In this document: piece after piece, positions 63,985 through 64,000 of the stretch
How the letters are laid out: each line of letters begins with the position of its first letter
Numbering within the stretch: position 1 is the first letter of the stretch
Assembly (NCBI RefSeq): GCF_000612505.1
Contig: NZ_CP004078.1
Location: 1,414,001 to 1,478,000 of the forward strand
DNA from: Paenibacillus sabinae T27
GTDB taxonomy: Bacteria; Bacillota; Bacilli; Paenibacillales; Paenibacillaceae
Direction: 5' to 3'
Length of the DNA: 64,000 bases
The notes under the pieces: model-generated
What the model was told of the DNA's origin: nothing
The model's database searches: none
What the model saw: only the letters and a program-made list of their open reading frames with translations
Position numbers and translations under genes: made by a program

Positions 63985-64000
63985 CTGCAGAAAGAGCCGC

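Overview
The window reads as chromosomal DNA of a Gram-positive, low-to-moderate GC Bacillales member, most likely Paenibacillus or a close relative. The evidence is the YesM/YesN sensor and regulator pairing, infC starting with ATT behind an L20-type leader, a leucine T-box in front of ilvB, the ytqA-ytqB pair, strong GGAGG ribosome sites with TTG and GTG starts, and copper-amine-oxidase-like stalk segments. The assignment rests on gene content and style only. No rRNA, tRNA, CRISPR array, prophage or intact insertion sequence is visible.

Layout. 1-7381: an oligosaccharide uptake locus (YesM-type kinase cut by the window edge, YesN-type regulator, lipoprotein binding protein, two permeases, GH13 glucosidase) with no ATPase of its own. 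7704-8181: a decayed remnant of a second locus of the same kind, in which the front of a sensor kinase is followed by the tail of a sugar permease. 8374-13273: lipoate ligase, then a MocR-type regulator, D-Ala-D-Ala ligase and an aminotransferase, probably one cell-wall operon controlled by a DdlR-like protein. 13428-20639: chemotaxis receptor, Xaa-Pro peptidase, acetyltransferase, HxlR regulator, a DUF3886 protein, polysaccharide deacetylase and an MFS exporter. 20640-21659: an AT-rich methyltransferase behind a leader with three mutually complementary segments, a candidate translational attenuator. 21857-28957: small enzymes (phosphoesterase, acetyltransferases, HAD phosphatase), an ECF sigma factor with its Sigma_reg-type partner, ApbE, a DsbA/FrnE oxidoreductase, and two intergenic elements that look like dispersed repeats. 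29057-31430: oleate hydratase and a TetR regulator. 31572-37924: RecQ, a B12-type radical SAM protein, an acetyltransferase, a nucleotidyltransferase, a small unknown protein and a methyltransferase. 38001-41610, leftward: ytqA, ytqB (mnmM), manA and an alpha/beta hydrolase. 41927-45639: a 60-residue unknown protein, trmB, a PAP2 phosphatase and a membrane GT2 glycosyltransferase. 45650-47054: infC-rpmI-rplT with its leader. 47148-52925: a thioesterase and a complete BmpA/Nup-type nucleoside ABC transporter. 53156-59632: a Gly/Tyr-rich small protein, an acetyltransferase, then T-box-ilvB-ilvN-ilvC-leuA. 59817-63984: a small hydrophilic protein, an EamA transporter, and an envelope-stress style operon (ECF sigma, zinc-finger anti-sigma, membrane protein, DUF4097 protein).

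Most genes are ordinary housekeeping and accessory genes of the genus. The least explained items are the attenuator-like leader of the 20853 methyltransferase, the lone terminator hairpin in front of the MocR-ddl operon, the structured spacer between ilvN and ilvC, the unexplained 26067-26280 segment, and the sigma/anti-sigma/DUF4097 module at the right edge. None of these can be called a new system from sequence alone.
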